Below, piece after piece: positions 36,399-43,778 of a stretch of DNA of 64,000 bases; position 1 is the stretch's first letter, and each line of letters begins with the position of its first letter. Position numbers and translations under genes: made by a program. The notes under the pieces are model-generated. The model searched no databases. It was not told where the DNA came from and saw only the letters and a list, made by a program, of their open reading frames with translations. The stretch lies in NCBI RefSeq assembly GCF_001984125.1, contig NZ_MTQL01000006.1, positions 992,001-1,056,000 on the forward strand, in the 5' to 3' direction. The stretch comes from Leifsonia sp. ALI-44-B (GTDB lineage Bacteria > Actinomycetota > Actinomycetes > Actinomycetales > Microbacteriaceae).

Positions 36399-38600
36399 CG
36401 TTTTCGACGAGGCCTCCGATCCGAGCAGGGCATCGGGTCGGAGGTCGAGTCGGCGCAGCAATTGCGCGTTGACCGCCACGACGACCGTCGACAGCGACAT
36501 CAGCACCGCCCCCACCTCCATCGGCAGCACGAACCCGACGGGTGCCAAGACCCCGGCCGCCAATGGCACAGACAACAGGTTGTACCCCGCCGCCCACCAC
36601 AGGTTCTGCTGCATCTTGCGGTAGGCGCGGCGCGACATCTCGATCGCGCCGACGACCGCACGGGGGTCGCTCGACGCCAGGACGAGGCCAGCACTCGCGA
36701 TTGCGACATCCGTTCCGGCGCCGATCGCCAGACCCACATCGGCTTGCGCCAGGGCGGGGGCATCGTTCACGCCGTCGCCCACCATGGCCACGCGTCGGCC
36801 GTCGGCCTGCAGCGTCGCGACGATCGATCCCTTGTCGGCGGGTAGAACCCCGGCGAAGACCTCGTCGATGCCCAGTCGGGCGGCGACCGATCGGGCGACG
36901 GGCTCGGCGTCTCCCGTGATCATGGCCACGCGGATGCCTCGGGCGTGCAGTGCATCGACAGCCTGGCGAGACTCGGGCCGCACCTCATCCGCGAGCGCCA
37001 CTGTGCCGAGCAACCGCCCATCGCGCAGCACACTCAGCACGGTGGAGGCATTTTCGTTCGCGCTCTCGCGGCCTTGGCCGACTGTCGTCGGGTGAGCAGA
37101 TTCGAGTCCAGCGCGGCGCAGCATCTCGGGCCCGCCCACCCTGATGGTCTGATTGCCGACCCGCGCCGACACGCCCACGCCATTCTCCGACTCGAACGCT
37201 GTCGAGGTCGGCACGGAAAGTCCTCGTTCGTCCGCGGCTCGCACGAGGGCGCGGCCGAGCGGATGCTCGCTGTCCTGCTCGGCAGCCGCGGCAGCGCTCA
37301 GTAGCTCGTCGGCACCGACGCCGGGCGCCGGAACCATGTCGACGAGGGCCGGGCGTCCCACGGTGAGCGTGCCCGTCTTGTCGAACAGCACGGTGTCGAC
37401 TGTGCGCATCCCTTCGAGCGCCATGCGGTTGGTGACGAGAATGCCCGCCCGGGCGGCGCGCTCGGTGGCGATCGAGACGACGAGCGGAATGGCAAGGCCG
37501 AGAGCGTGCGGGCAGGCGATGACCAGGACCGTGACGGTGCGGGTGACGACATCCTCGGGGGTGCCGAAGATCGACCACGCGACGACCGTGAGGACCGCGG
37601 CCCCCAGCGCGTACCAGAACAGCAGGGCCGCAGCCCGGTCGGCGAGCGCCTGAGCCCGCGACTTCGACGATTGCGCGTCATCGACCAGGCGACGGATGCC
37701 GGCGAGCGCCGTCTCCTCCCCCACCGCCGTCACGATCATGCGCACGCTTCCGTCGGCGGCCACCGTTCCCGCGACGACCTGGTCGCCCACCTCGTGCGCG
37801 ACCGTCGTCGACTCGCCCGTGATCATGGATTCGTCGAAAGACGCGGCGCCCTCGACGATGCGCCCGTCGGCTGGGACGCGCCCGCCCGGCCGGATCACCA
37901 CGGTGTCGCCGACAGCGAGGTCGGCGGGTGACACAGTCTCGACGCCGTCCTCGGTGACGCGTTCTGCCGTATCGGGCAGCAGCGAGGCCAGCGAATCGAG
38001 TGCGCTGGCCGACTGCGCGAGCGACCCCATCTCGATCCAGTGGCCCAACAGCATGATCACGATGAGGAGAGCGAGCTCCCACCAGAAGTCGAGTTCATGG
38101 CTCAGGATGCCGAGCGTCGCGCCCCAGGAGGAGAGGAACGCAACCGCGATGGCGAGGGCGATCAACAGCATCATGCCGGGTTGACGCGAACGGATCTCCG
38201 ACCAGCCGCCCTGCAGGAACGGGATGCCGCCCCAGAAGAACATGACGGTTCCGAGCAGCGGCGAGATCCAGGCTACGGCGGGGTTGTCGGGAAGGGAGTA
38301 CCCGACGAGGAAGGCGAACATCGTGTTCGCGAGCACGACGGGAACCGCGATGCCCAGCATGATCCAGAACAGGCGACGGAATTGCGCGACGTGATCGCCG
38401 TGGCCGTCGTGGCCGCCGTGGCCGCCGTGGCCGCCGTGGCCATGATGTCCCGCATGGGCGGCTTGGGCATCGTGACCCGCGTGACCGCCGTGGCTCGCAT
38501 GACTGTCGTGACCCGCGTGGGCGTCGTGGCTCATGTGCGCGTCATGACCCGCATGACCGTGCTCGTGTGCGGAATGCTCGTCGTGGTTCTGGTGGCTCAT
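36282..38600 (-). CDS. copB: copper-exporting P1B-type ATPase, CPH (CopB) subgroup
   Basis: 772 residues. Residues 1-70 are extremely histidine-rich (HxxH, HGGHGG repeats), a likely metal-binding tail. The membrane helix 6 motif is CPH (363-365, [10 protein letters not shown]), the mark of the CopB subgroup that exports Cu or Ag. Other motifs: TGES (271-274), phosphorylation site DKTGT (407-411), HP in SEHPLGRAL, and [22 protein letters not shown] 38600 has its own promoter with a CsoR-type operator in the spacer. It lies 39 bp downstream of csoR. The last ~50 residues beyond the RRLDL segment are outside the conserved domain and overlap the subtilase gene antisense by 117 bp. Confidence 0.95.
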   Translation of the reverse strand: MSHQNHDEHSAHEHGHAGHDAHMSHDAHAGHDSHASHGGHAGHDAQAAHAGHHGHGGHGGHGGHDGHGDHVAQFRRLFWIMLGIAVPVVLANTMFAFLVGYSLPDNPAVAWISPLLGTVMFFWGGIPFLQGGWSEIRSRQPGMMLLIALAIAVAFLSSWGATLGILSHELDFWWELALLIVIMLLGHWIEMGSLAQSASALDSLASLLPDTAERVTEDGVETVSPADLAVGDTVVIRPGGRVPADGRIVEGAASFDESMITGESTTVAHEVGDQVVAGTVAADGSVRMIVTAVGEETALAGIRRLVDDAQSSKSRAQALADRAAALLFWYALGAAVLTVVAWSIFGTPEDVVTRTVTVLVIACPHALGLAIPLVVSIATERAARAGILVTNRMALEGMRTVDTVLFDKTGTLTVGRPALVDMVPAPGVGADELLSAAAAAEQDSEHPLGRALVRAADERGLSVPTSTAFESENGVGVSARVGNQTIRVGGPEMLRRAGLESAHPTTVGQGRESANENASTVLSVLRDGRLLGTVALADEVRPESRQAVDALHARGIRVAMITGDAEPVARSVAARLGIDEVFAGVLPADKGSIVATLQADGRRVAMVGDGVNDAPALAQADVGLAIGAGTDVAIASAGLVLASSDPRAVVGAIEMSRRAYRKMQQNLWWAAGYNLLSVPLAAGVLAPVGFVLPMEVGAVLMSLSTVVVAVNAQLLRRLDLRPDALLGSEASSKTLRPDAPADAVRAGGDHDPSGDERTGHGQEGQGQSIRRS
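38402..38437. repeat. 9-bp tandem repeat coding the histidine-rich tail
   Basis: Three perfect units of GGCCGCCGT plus one with a single change (38402-38410) run head to tail, coding repeated H-G-G in copB. Slippage here would change the length of the metal-binding tail by three residues per unit. Confidence 0.7.
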
Positions 38601-38608
38601 ACCGCCAC

Positions 38609-38638
38609 GCTATACCCCCCCGGGGTACCAGATCAAGC
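38609..38638 (-). promoter_or_regulatory. copB promoter with CsoR-type operator
   Basis: On the minus strand TTGATC or CTTGAT is the -35, TATAGC (38609-38614) the -10 with a 16-17 bp spacer, and ATG 38600 follows 8 nt later, so the mRNA is leaderless. The palindrome TACCCC-CCC-GGGGTA (38613-38627) fills the spacer, the place where a CsoR tetramer would block polymerase. Confidence 0.65.
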
Positions 38639-38639
38639 C

Positions 38640-38918
38640 CTAGCCGCGGTTATTGCCCAACTCGAATGCCTTCAACAACTCGGCGACAGCCGCCTCGCGG
38701 GCATCCCCGCCCTCTTCGAACATCTCGGTCACGTGCGTGCGCAGGTGATTCTCGATGAGGAGCTTGTTGAGCGACCCGAGCGACTTCTGGATGGCCAACG
38801 ACTGCGTGATGATGTCCATGCAGTAGTCCTCGTTGTCGACCATTTTCTCGATGCCTCGCATCTGGCCTTCGAGGATCTTGATGCGGTGCAGGGCGCGTTT
38901 CTTGATGTCGGCAATCAC
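38640..38918 (-). CDS. csoR: CsoR/RcnR-family metal-responsive repressor
   Basis: 92 residues of four-helix CsoR type: IADIKKRALHRIKILEGQMR, GIEKMVDNEDYCMDIITQ with the first-ligand cysteine C33, and LLIENHLRTHVTEMF with H58 and H62. In copper CsoR the last ligand (four residues after the His) is Cys; here it is His, so the set is C-H-H, as in the Ni/Co sensor RcnR. Position next to copB still argues for copper. The start codon is GTG 38918. A C/G-rich operator lies just upstream, consistent with autorepression. Confidence 0.9.
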   Translation of the reverse strand: MIADIKKRALHRIKILEGQMRGIEKMVDNEDYCMDIITQSLAIQKSLGSLNKLLIENHLRTHVTEMFEEGGDAREAAVAELLKAFELGNNRG

Positions 38919-38927
38919 GGGCCCAGA

Positions 38928-38944
38928 CTACCCCCGGCGGGTAT
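38928..38944. promoter_or_regulatory. CsoR-type operator upstream of csoR
   Basis: The palindrome TACCC-CCGGC-GGGTA (38929-38943) matches the operator in the copB promoter. It lies 10 bp before the csoR start, next to a TAGTCT -10 box on the minus strand, so CsoR probably represses itself. Confidence 0.6.
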
Positions 38945-38984
38945 CGGCGTTCTCAGGATGATGCGGAACAGTAGTGACAGCACG

Positions 38985-39031
38985 GTGACAACATCGCTGC
39001 GGCGCAGGTAGACTTACTAGATCGTCTACCT
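38985..39031 (+). promoter_or_regulatory. ohr promoter with perfect inverted-repeat operator
   Basis: GTGACA (38985-38990) and TAGACT (39009-39014) are separated by 18 bp. The arms AGGTAGAC (39006-39013) and GTCTACCT (39024-39031) are perfect inverted copies with a 10-bp centre, overlapping the -10. An OhrR-like (MarR family) peroxide sensor would bind such a site; none is encoded in this window. Confidence 0.6.
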
Positions 39032-39058
39032 GACGTCACGCTTCACGAAAGGACCACC

Positions 39059-39484
39059 ATGAGCGCTCTCTACACCGCATCGGCCACCTCCACCGGCGAC
39101 GCCCGCAGCGGAGGAAACACCCGTTCGAGCGACGGCATCCTGAACATCGACATGGCGATCCCCACCGAGATGGGCGGCTCGGGCAAGGGTTCCAACCCCG
39201 AGCAGCTCTTCGCCGCCGGCTATGCCACGTGCTTCCACTCCGCCGTGAAGCTCGTAGCCGGCCAAATGAAGGCGCCCATCACCGATTCGGCCGTGACCGC
39301 CGACGTCAACCTCTTCCCCACCGACGAGGGCGGCTTCCTCTTGGGCGTCGCGCTGCACGTCGAACTTGGCAACGTCGACCAGGAGACCGCCGACGCCATC
39401 GTCGAGAAGGCCCACCAGGTGTGCCCGTATTCCAACGCTACGCGCGGCAACATCGAAGTCACGGTCGACGTCGAGGTCGGCTAA
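39059..39484 (+). CDS. ohr: organic hydroperoxide resistance protein Ohr
   Basis: 141 residues of OsmC fold. The peroxidatic cysteine is in YATCFHSAVKLVAG (about residue 61) and the resolving cysteine in KAHQVCPYSNATRG (about 121), the two hallmarks of Ohr. Reduces organic peroxides with lipoyl-protein electrons. ATG 39059 has AAAGGA upstream. Transcribed alone from a promoter with an inverted-repeat operator and closed by a long terminator hairpin. Confidence 0.97.
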   Translation: MSALYTASATSTGDARSGGNTRSSDGILNIDMAIPTEMGGSGKGSNPEQLFAAGYATCFHSAVKLVAGQMKAPITDSAVTADVNLFPTDEGGFLLGVALHVELGNVDQETADAIVEKAHQVCPYSNATRGNIEVTVDVEVG

Positions 39485-39532
39485 ATTCACCGTCGAGCCA
39501 GAGAGGGTTTCACTCTCAGCAGCTTTGGAGGT

Positions 39533-39568
39533 CGCGGTCCTGCGGTGTGAAAACACCGCGGGACCGCG
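39533..39568 (+). terminator. rho-independent terminator of ohr
   Basis: A 16-bp stem with one wobble, CGCGGTCC...GCGGTGT (39533-39548) against ACACCGC...GGACCGCG (39553-39568), closes a GAAA tetraloop and is followed by GTTGTTT. It lies about 50 bp after the ohr stop. Confidence 0.85.
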
Positions 39569-39646
39569 GTTGTTTAAGCCACTGAGCGCACTATTGAGGC
39601 AAGATAGAACTCCGACACGCCGATATGCGAAAGCGACGTCGTATCA

Positions 39647-39685
39647 GATTGCGTTTCTGAGTTAGCATATGAGAATTCTGCAATC
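39647..39685. promoter_or_regulatory. nested palindromes before the double GntR gene
   Basis: GATTGC (39647-39652) and GCAATC (39680-39685) flank an inner palindrome AGAATTCT (39672-39679) just upstream of the GntR start. The stretch is AT-rich compared with its surroundings and probably holds the promoter and an autoregulatory site. Confidence 0.35.
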
Positions 39686-39708
39686 GATTTTTTCCTGAAG
39701 GAGCCACC

Positions 39709-41073
39709 GTGCCGGTCCCTACTACCCCCCAAGCCGTCGCTCCCGTTTCCCGCCTCTTGAGGGACCAGGTTTTCACACGTGTTCTCGAAGCGATCCGCGC
39801 CGGCGACTACAAGCCGGGCGACACTCTGGCAGACGAAGACCTCGAGTCGTGGCTCGGCGTATCCCGCACTCCCATCCGCCAAGCTCTCGCTCGTCTCGTC
39901 TCGGTGGGTCTCGTCGAGATGGAGCCGAACCGCTATACCCGTGTGGCGTCGATCGACGCTCGCGAATTCATGAACTCGACCGGGGCCCTCGTGGCCCTGT
40001 GGAAGCTCGCCGCCGAAGCGACGGTCGGCAAGCTATCGGGCTCCGACGCAAAGAAGCTGAAGAATCTCTTCGACCAGGCCATCCAGGCCCTCAAATCGGC
40101 CAAATCGGTGGGCGATGTCATCCAAAAGACCCTCGAACCCCTCGCCTTCCTCGCCGAGAAGTCGGGCAACGCGGAATTGAAGCGGATTCACGACGACGTG
40201 ATCATCCGCGAGGAATTCCAGGTCCGGGGCATCTCCGACCGCCTGTCGACCAAGAACTACCGCAAGCACCTCACGGCGATCCGCGACGCGTATCACGACG
40301 AAGACATGGCTGCCGTGGCATCCGCCCTCGACGATCTCCTGAAGACGTCGCTCGCGCGCGGCCAGGAATACCTGGACGAACTCGACGAACCCGCGTCCAC
40401 GCATGTCGCATCGCGTCGCCGCCTGCTGCAAGACGACGTCTACGAGCGCATCGCCAGAGCCATTGTCGACGGCACACTTCTTCCCGGAGAAGTGCTGCGC
40501 GATGACGAGTTGACGGCCTGGCTCCAAGTGTCGCGCACGCCGCTCCGACAGGCCCTCGACCGCCTGGCCGATAACGGTCTTGTCGAGACGGCGCCCAACC
40601 GTTACACCCGCGTGGCCGTCCCCACCCCCGAGCGATTCCGTGACCAGTGCGCGGTGCTGGGCTCCCTCTCTGCCTACTCGGCATCACGCGGCGCCGCCGA
40701 CCTGCCCGATGACGACCTGAGCCGACTGGCCGAGGTCGTGAAGACTCTGCAGAAGAAGCGCACCGACTCCGATGCGGCGGCCTTCGCCGACCGGCTCTCG
40801 CTCACGTCCGACGTCGTCACCATGTTCCCCCGCGCGTTCGGCGACCGCCGTCTTGCCACGTTGCTCGCCGATATGACGCTCGGCATCAACCAGTTCCTCG
40901 TCGCCCACCACAGCGAACTGAACCCGGCGCATCAGGCCGAGCTCTACCCCGCGTTCCTCGAGGCCGCCAAGAAGCGCGACGGCGATCGCCTGGCAACGCT
41001 CTCGCGGGACCTGTGGCGCGGCGGAGTCGACGCCGCGATCTCGCAGCTGCCCGCGGCGTCCGTCAAAGTCTGA
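39709..41073 (+). CDS. double GntR regulator: two head-to-tail winged-helix plus helical-domain units
   Basis: 454 residues, twice the usual GntR length. Unit 1 (about 14-225) has LRDQVFTRVLEAIRAGDYKPG and LGVSRTPIRQALARLVSVGL; unit 2 (about 235-450) repeats it as LLQDDVYERIARAIVDGTLLPG and LQVSRTPLRQALDRLADNGL. Each winged helix ends NRYTRVA and is followed by an all-helical domain shaped like FCD, but without the usual Asp/His metal-site spacing. The protein therefore carries two similar but not identical DNA-binding heads on one chain, a built-in dimer. GTG 39709 has AAGGAG at 39698-39703. Ligand and targets unknown. It converges with a second GntR-like gene. Confidence 0.85.
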   Translation: MPVPTTPQAVAPVSRLLRDQVFTRVLEAIRAGDYKPGDTLADEDLESWLGVSRTPIRQALARLVSVGLVEMEPNRYTRVASIDAREFMNSTGALVALWKLAAEATVGKLSGSDAKKLKNLFDQAIQALKSAKSVGDVIQKTLEPLAFLAEKSGNAELKRIHDDVIIREEFQVRGISDRLSTKNYRKHLTAIRDAYHDEDMAAVASALDDLLKTSLARGQEYLDELDEPASTHVASRRRLLQDDVYERIARAIVDGTLLPGEVLRDDELTAWLQVSRTPLRQALDRLADNGLVETAPNRYTRVAVPTPERFRDQCAVLGSLSAYSASRGAADLPDDDLSRLAEVVKTLQKKRTDSDAAAFADRLSLTSDVVTMFPRAFGDRRLATLLADMTLGINQFLVAHHSELNPAHQAELYPAFLEAAKKRDGDRLATLSRDLWRGGVDAAISQLPAASVKV

Positions 41074-41848
41074 TCCGTCCCGGACCGCCCTTCGCGGGGG
41101 CGCTCATTGCCGCGTAGGCAGCGGGGCGCCCTTCTTCCGACGAGTCCGGTCTGGCTAGTGCACGGGCATGGGCGGTTCGCTGCTCAGACATCCGGGCGAG
41201 TTCGTCGTCGAGGGCGCGCCACATGAGCTGGAAACCCTCCACGGCGATGAGTGAGTCGTCGTCTCGAATGCCGTCGCACATGATGACCAGTCCGAGCATG
41301 CACCCGTCGCAGCACAGATCATCGATGAACGGGCGCACGAAGAAAGCGATCTGCAATCGCACGTCGGCGATGAGCATGCGCAGGAGCGGGTTGCGGCACC
41401 GCGCTTCGAGCGCATCGAGGATCCCGATCCATTCGTGCACGGAGTCGGACGCGCGAGTTCCGTTGGTCTCGAGGGCGCACAGGATGGCGAGCGAGTGCTC
41501 CAACAGCTCCGACCGGGCGTTCGACTCGGCCATCGCGCGGTCGAGCACAGCGCAGTAGAGAATTCCGGCCGTTTCGAAAACTCGTCTCAGGGAAGCGAGA
41601 CAGACGCCGGCGATGACGACCGTTCCGTCGTCATGGTCCGACGCGATACCGAGGCGGATGAGGACCTCGTCCACCCGCGGCGCATGTGTGGGATGGAGCC
41701 CGAACTCGCGGCCAATGGCGCCCCCAGCGAAGGTGCGGCCCGGCGGAAGGGATTCGAGCGCGAGCGGGGAGCCCTCTCGATTGGATCGGAACTCGCGTCG
41801 CAGGTAATCCACGATGTCGTGATGGGTGCGCGGCAGGATCGTCAGCAC
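41063..41848 (-). CDS. divergent GntR/FCD-like regulator
   Basis: 261 residues from GTG 41848, which follows a strong AGGAGGG site (41855-41863); the long upstream frame is discarded. Residues 9-75 follow the GntR winged-helix pattern in weakened form (IVDYLRREFRSN, LPPGRTFAGGAIGREFGL, RVDEVLIRLGIASDHDDG), and the rest is all-helical like FCD (LDRAMAESNARSELLEHSLA, VHEWIGILDALEARCRNPLL). Two cysteines occur in DLCCDGCMLG. The 3' end overlaps the double GntR gene by 11 bp, tail to tail. Function unknown. Confidence 0.65.
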   Translation of the reverse strand: MLTILPRTHHDIVDYLRREFRSNREGSPLALESLPPGRTFAGGAIGREFGLHPTHAPRVDEVLIRLGIASDHDDGTVVIAGVCLASLRRVFETAGILYCAVLDRAMAESNARSELLEHSLAILCALETNGTRASDSVHEWIGILDALEARCRNPLLRMLIADVRLQIAFFVRPFIDDLCCDGCMLGLVIMCDGIRDDDSLIAVEGFQLMWRALDDELARMSEQRTAHARALARPDSSEEGRPAAYAAMSAPAKGGPGRIRL

Positions 41849-42166
41849 TGGTGTCCCTCCTGGTGCGGGAAATGAGCCCGCGACGGTGCGTGAAGGCGAA
41901 ATGCTCCCCGTGGCGGTGAGGGAATCATGCATTTCGTCGTCGCTCTGGAAGGGCCTCATGCGAGTGCGCGGCCGACTCGGAAGTCGGGATCGACGCACGG
42001 GGGTCTGCGGCACGCCAAGACGTGATCCAGCCCCCCAGCTCTCCGGACGCAAACAACGTGTCTGAAAGGATGATATATCGATACTGCCGAGCACACAAGA
42101 GTTCATATGAGCAACCCCTCGCTTGGCGGTGAGATGCCATATAGGTTGGGACGTTGGAGGAAAACA
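41849..42166. other. 318-bp divergent gap between the GntR-like gene and a small gene
   Basis: No gene seen. It contains the AGGAGGG site of the minus-strand gene at its left edge, the palindrome GATATATC (42072-42079) within an AT-richer segment, and the TTGGAGGA site of the plus-strand gene (42155-42161) with CATATAGG upstream at 42138-42145 as a possible -10. Probably holds both promoters and an operator. Confidence 0.5.
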
Positions 42167-42406
42167 ATGTCATCTGAAGCAAAGCTCGCCCACCTGCATA
42201 ACGGTCCGCTGGACGGCCAGACCATTCCGCTCGAGAATGGGGCCGACGACGAACTCGTCTTGCCCTACAGCGAAGGTCAGCTCGTCTACCGCCTGGCCGA
42301 AACCCCCGCAGACGAAGAGGGCCCCACCACGGCGCACTATCACTACGCCGAGACCACCGAGGTTCTCCTGCAGGGCGACGACCAGCCGCGAGACGACGCG
42401 CGCTGA
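42167..42406 (+). CDS. small hypothetical protein, GPLDG motif
   Basis: 79 residues from ATG 42167, with GGAGGA ideally placed upstream. The start KLAHLHNGPLDGQTIPL contains an N-G-P-L-D-G-x-x motif that recurs in many short phage and bacterial hypotheticals. The middle is beta-like (LVLPYSEGQLVYRLAE, TTAHYHYAETTEVLLQ) and the end acidic. No function known. Ends just before a clear terminator. Transcribed away from a GntR-like gene, so it may be its target. Confidence 0.75.
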   Translation: MSSEAKLAHLHNGPLDGQTIPLENGADDELVLPYSEGQLVYRLAETPADEEGPTTAHYHYAETTEVLLQGDDQPRDDAR

Positions 42407-42420
42407 GAGCAGCCATCGGC

Positions 42421-42447
42421 AGCCCCGTTCCCGTGAGGGGCGGGGCT
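42421..42447 (+). terminator. rho-independent terminator after the small gene
   Basis: AGCCCCG (42421-42427) pairs with CGGGGCT (42441-42447), loop 13 bases, followed by GTTTTG. It lies 14 bp past the stop. Confidence 0.8.
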
Positions 42448-42610
42448 GTTTTGTGCGCGGGCTCGGGCACATTCGGCGCAGAGCCGTGGCAGCCGCCGCT
42501 GTCGGCGGCCCGACATCCGCGACCTTTCGCGATTGACCCGACACAGGTGAGGTCTCGACGTCGCCCGCCCCTCGCGTCCCGGCGAGTGGTTTGCATTGCA
42601 AGGCCAGAGG

Positions 42611-43678
42611 TCAGGAGGCCTTCGACGCGGACTTTCGCGAGGCGGGAGCCTTCTTCGCGGTGCTCGTTTCCTTCGCGGCCGTCTTGGACGGCGATTTCTT
42701 CGATGGGGACTTCGTCGCCGAACTCTTGCTGCCCGTCGATGAGGAACTCGAGGACGACGTCGAGGCGCTCGGCGTCTTACGCCGAGTTGTCTTCGGCTTC
42801 GAGTCCTCCGAATCCTCCGAATCCTCGTCGGCCGCATCCGTGTCGGCCTTCTTCGAGCGCGACGGGGACGTACCCGAACCCGCCTTCTTGGCCGAGCGTG
42901 AGCGGTCGACGCTCCGCCGCAGCGCCTCCATCAGGTCGATGACCTCGCCACCCGTGTCGTCGTCAGAGGCGTCGTCGTCGGCATCAGTCTCCTGCACATC
43001 GGTTCCGCTCTCGGCCTTGCGAGCGATGAGCTCGCGCAACTGCACCTGATATTCGTCGACGAACTCCTGGGGCTCGAAGTCACCCGAGAACGATTCGACC
43101 AGCTGCTGCGACAGCGCCAACTCCTTGTCCGAGATCTTGACGGATGCCTTGAGCTTGTCGAACTCGGCATCCCGCACCTCGTCGCTCCACAGCAACGTCT
43201 GCAGCACGAGCACATCGTCGCGCACGCGCAGGGCCGCGAGGTGGGTCTTCTGCCGCATGGCGAACCGCACGATGGCCATGCGGTCGGTGGCCTCGAGGGT
43301 GCGCCGCAGCAACACGTAGGACTTCGGTGACGTGCTGTCCGGTTCGAGGTAGTAGCTGCGGTCGAACATGAGGGGGTCGACCTGTTCGCTCGGCACGAAT
43401 TCGACGACCTCGATCTCGCGGTCACGTTCGGCCGGCAGCGTCTTGAGGTCGTCGTCGGTGAGCATCACGCGCGTGCCGCCCTCTTCGTAGGCCTTGTCGA
43501 TGTCGCGGAACTGCACGACCTCGTTGCATACCTCGCAGCGGCGCTCATAGTGGATGCGGCCGCCATCCTTCTCGTGCACTTGATGCAGGGGGACGTCATG
43601 GCCTTCCGTGGCGCTATACAACTTCACGGGAACGTTGACGAGCCCGAAGCTCAGCGATCCCTTCCAGATGGCGCGCAT
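42611..43678 (-). CDS. ku: non-homologous end-joining protein Ku
   Basis: 355 residues. MRAIWKGSLSFGLVNVPVKLYSATE is typical in pieces (start RAIWKGSLSFG), followed by HQVHEKDGGRIHYERRCEVC and EFVPSEQVDPLMF, and the core VRFAMRQKTHLAALRVRDD. After about residue 260 comes a long Lys/Ser/Thr/Ala-rich tail, like the basic C-terminal extensions of actinobacterial Ku that bind DNA. ATG 43678 is the family start; the open frame upstream is spurious. Ku homodimers bind broken DNA ends and recruit LigD. It is divergent from ligD over 100 bp, and TTGACG at 43738-43743 on the minus strand may be its -35. Confidence 0.96.
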   Translation of the reverse strand: MRAIWKGSLSFGLVNVPVKLYSATEGHDVPLHQVHEKDGGRIHYERRCEVCNEVVQFRDIDKAYEEGGTRVMLTDDDLKTLPAERDREIEVVEFVPSEQVDPLMFDRSYYLEPDSTSPKSYVLLRRTLEATDRMAIVRFAMRQKTHLAALRVRDDVLVLQTLLWSDEVRDAEFDKLKASVKISDKELALSQQLVESFSGDFEPQEFVDEYQVQLRELIARKAESGTDVQETDADDDASDDDTGGEVIDLMEALRRSVDRSRSAKKAGSGTSPSRSKKADTDAADEDSEDSEDSKPKTTRRKTPSASTSSSSSSSTGSKSSATKSPSKKSPSKTAAKETSTAKKAPASRKSASKAS

Positions 43679-43778
43679 GTCCACTCCGATCCTTGGCGGC
43701 GTTGTCGAGTATCCAGTACATACCCGAACGGGCGTCAAGGGGTAACGATCGGGCAGGGGTTGCGGTAGACAAGGGGCC

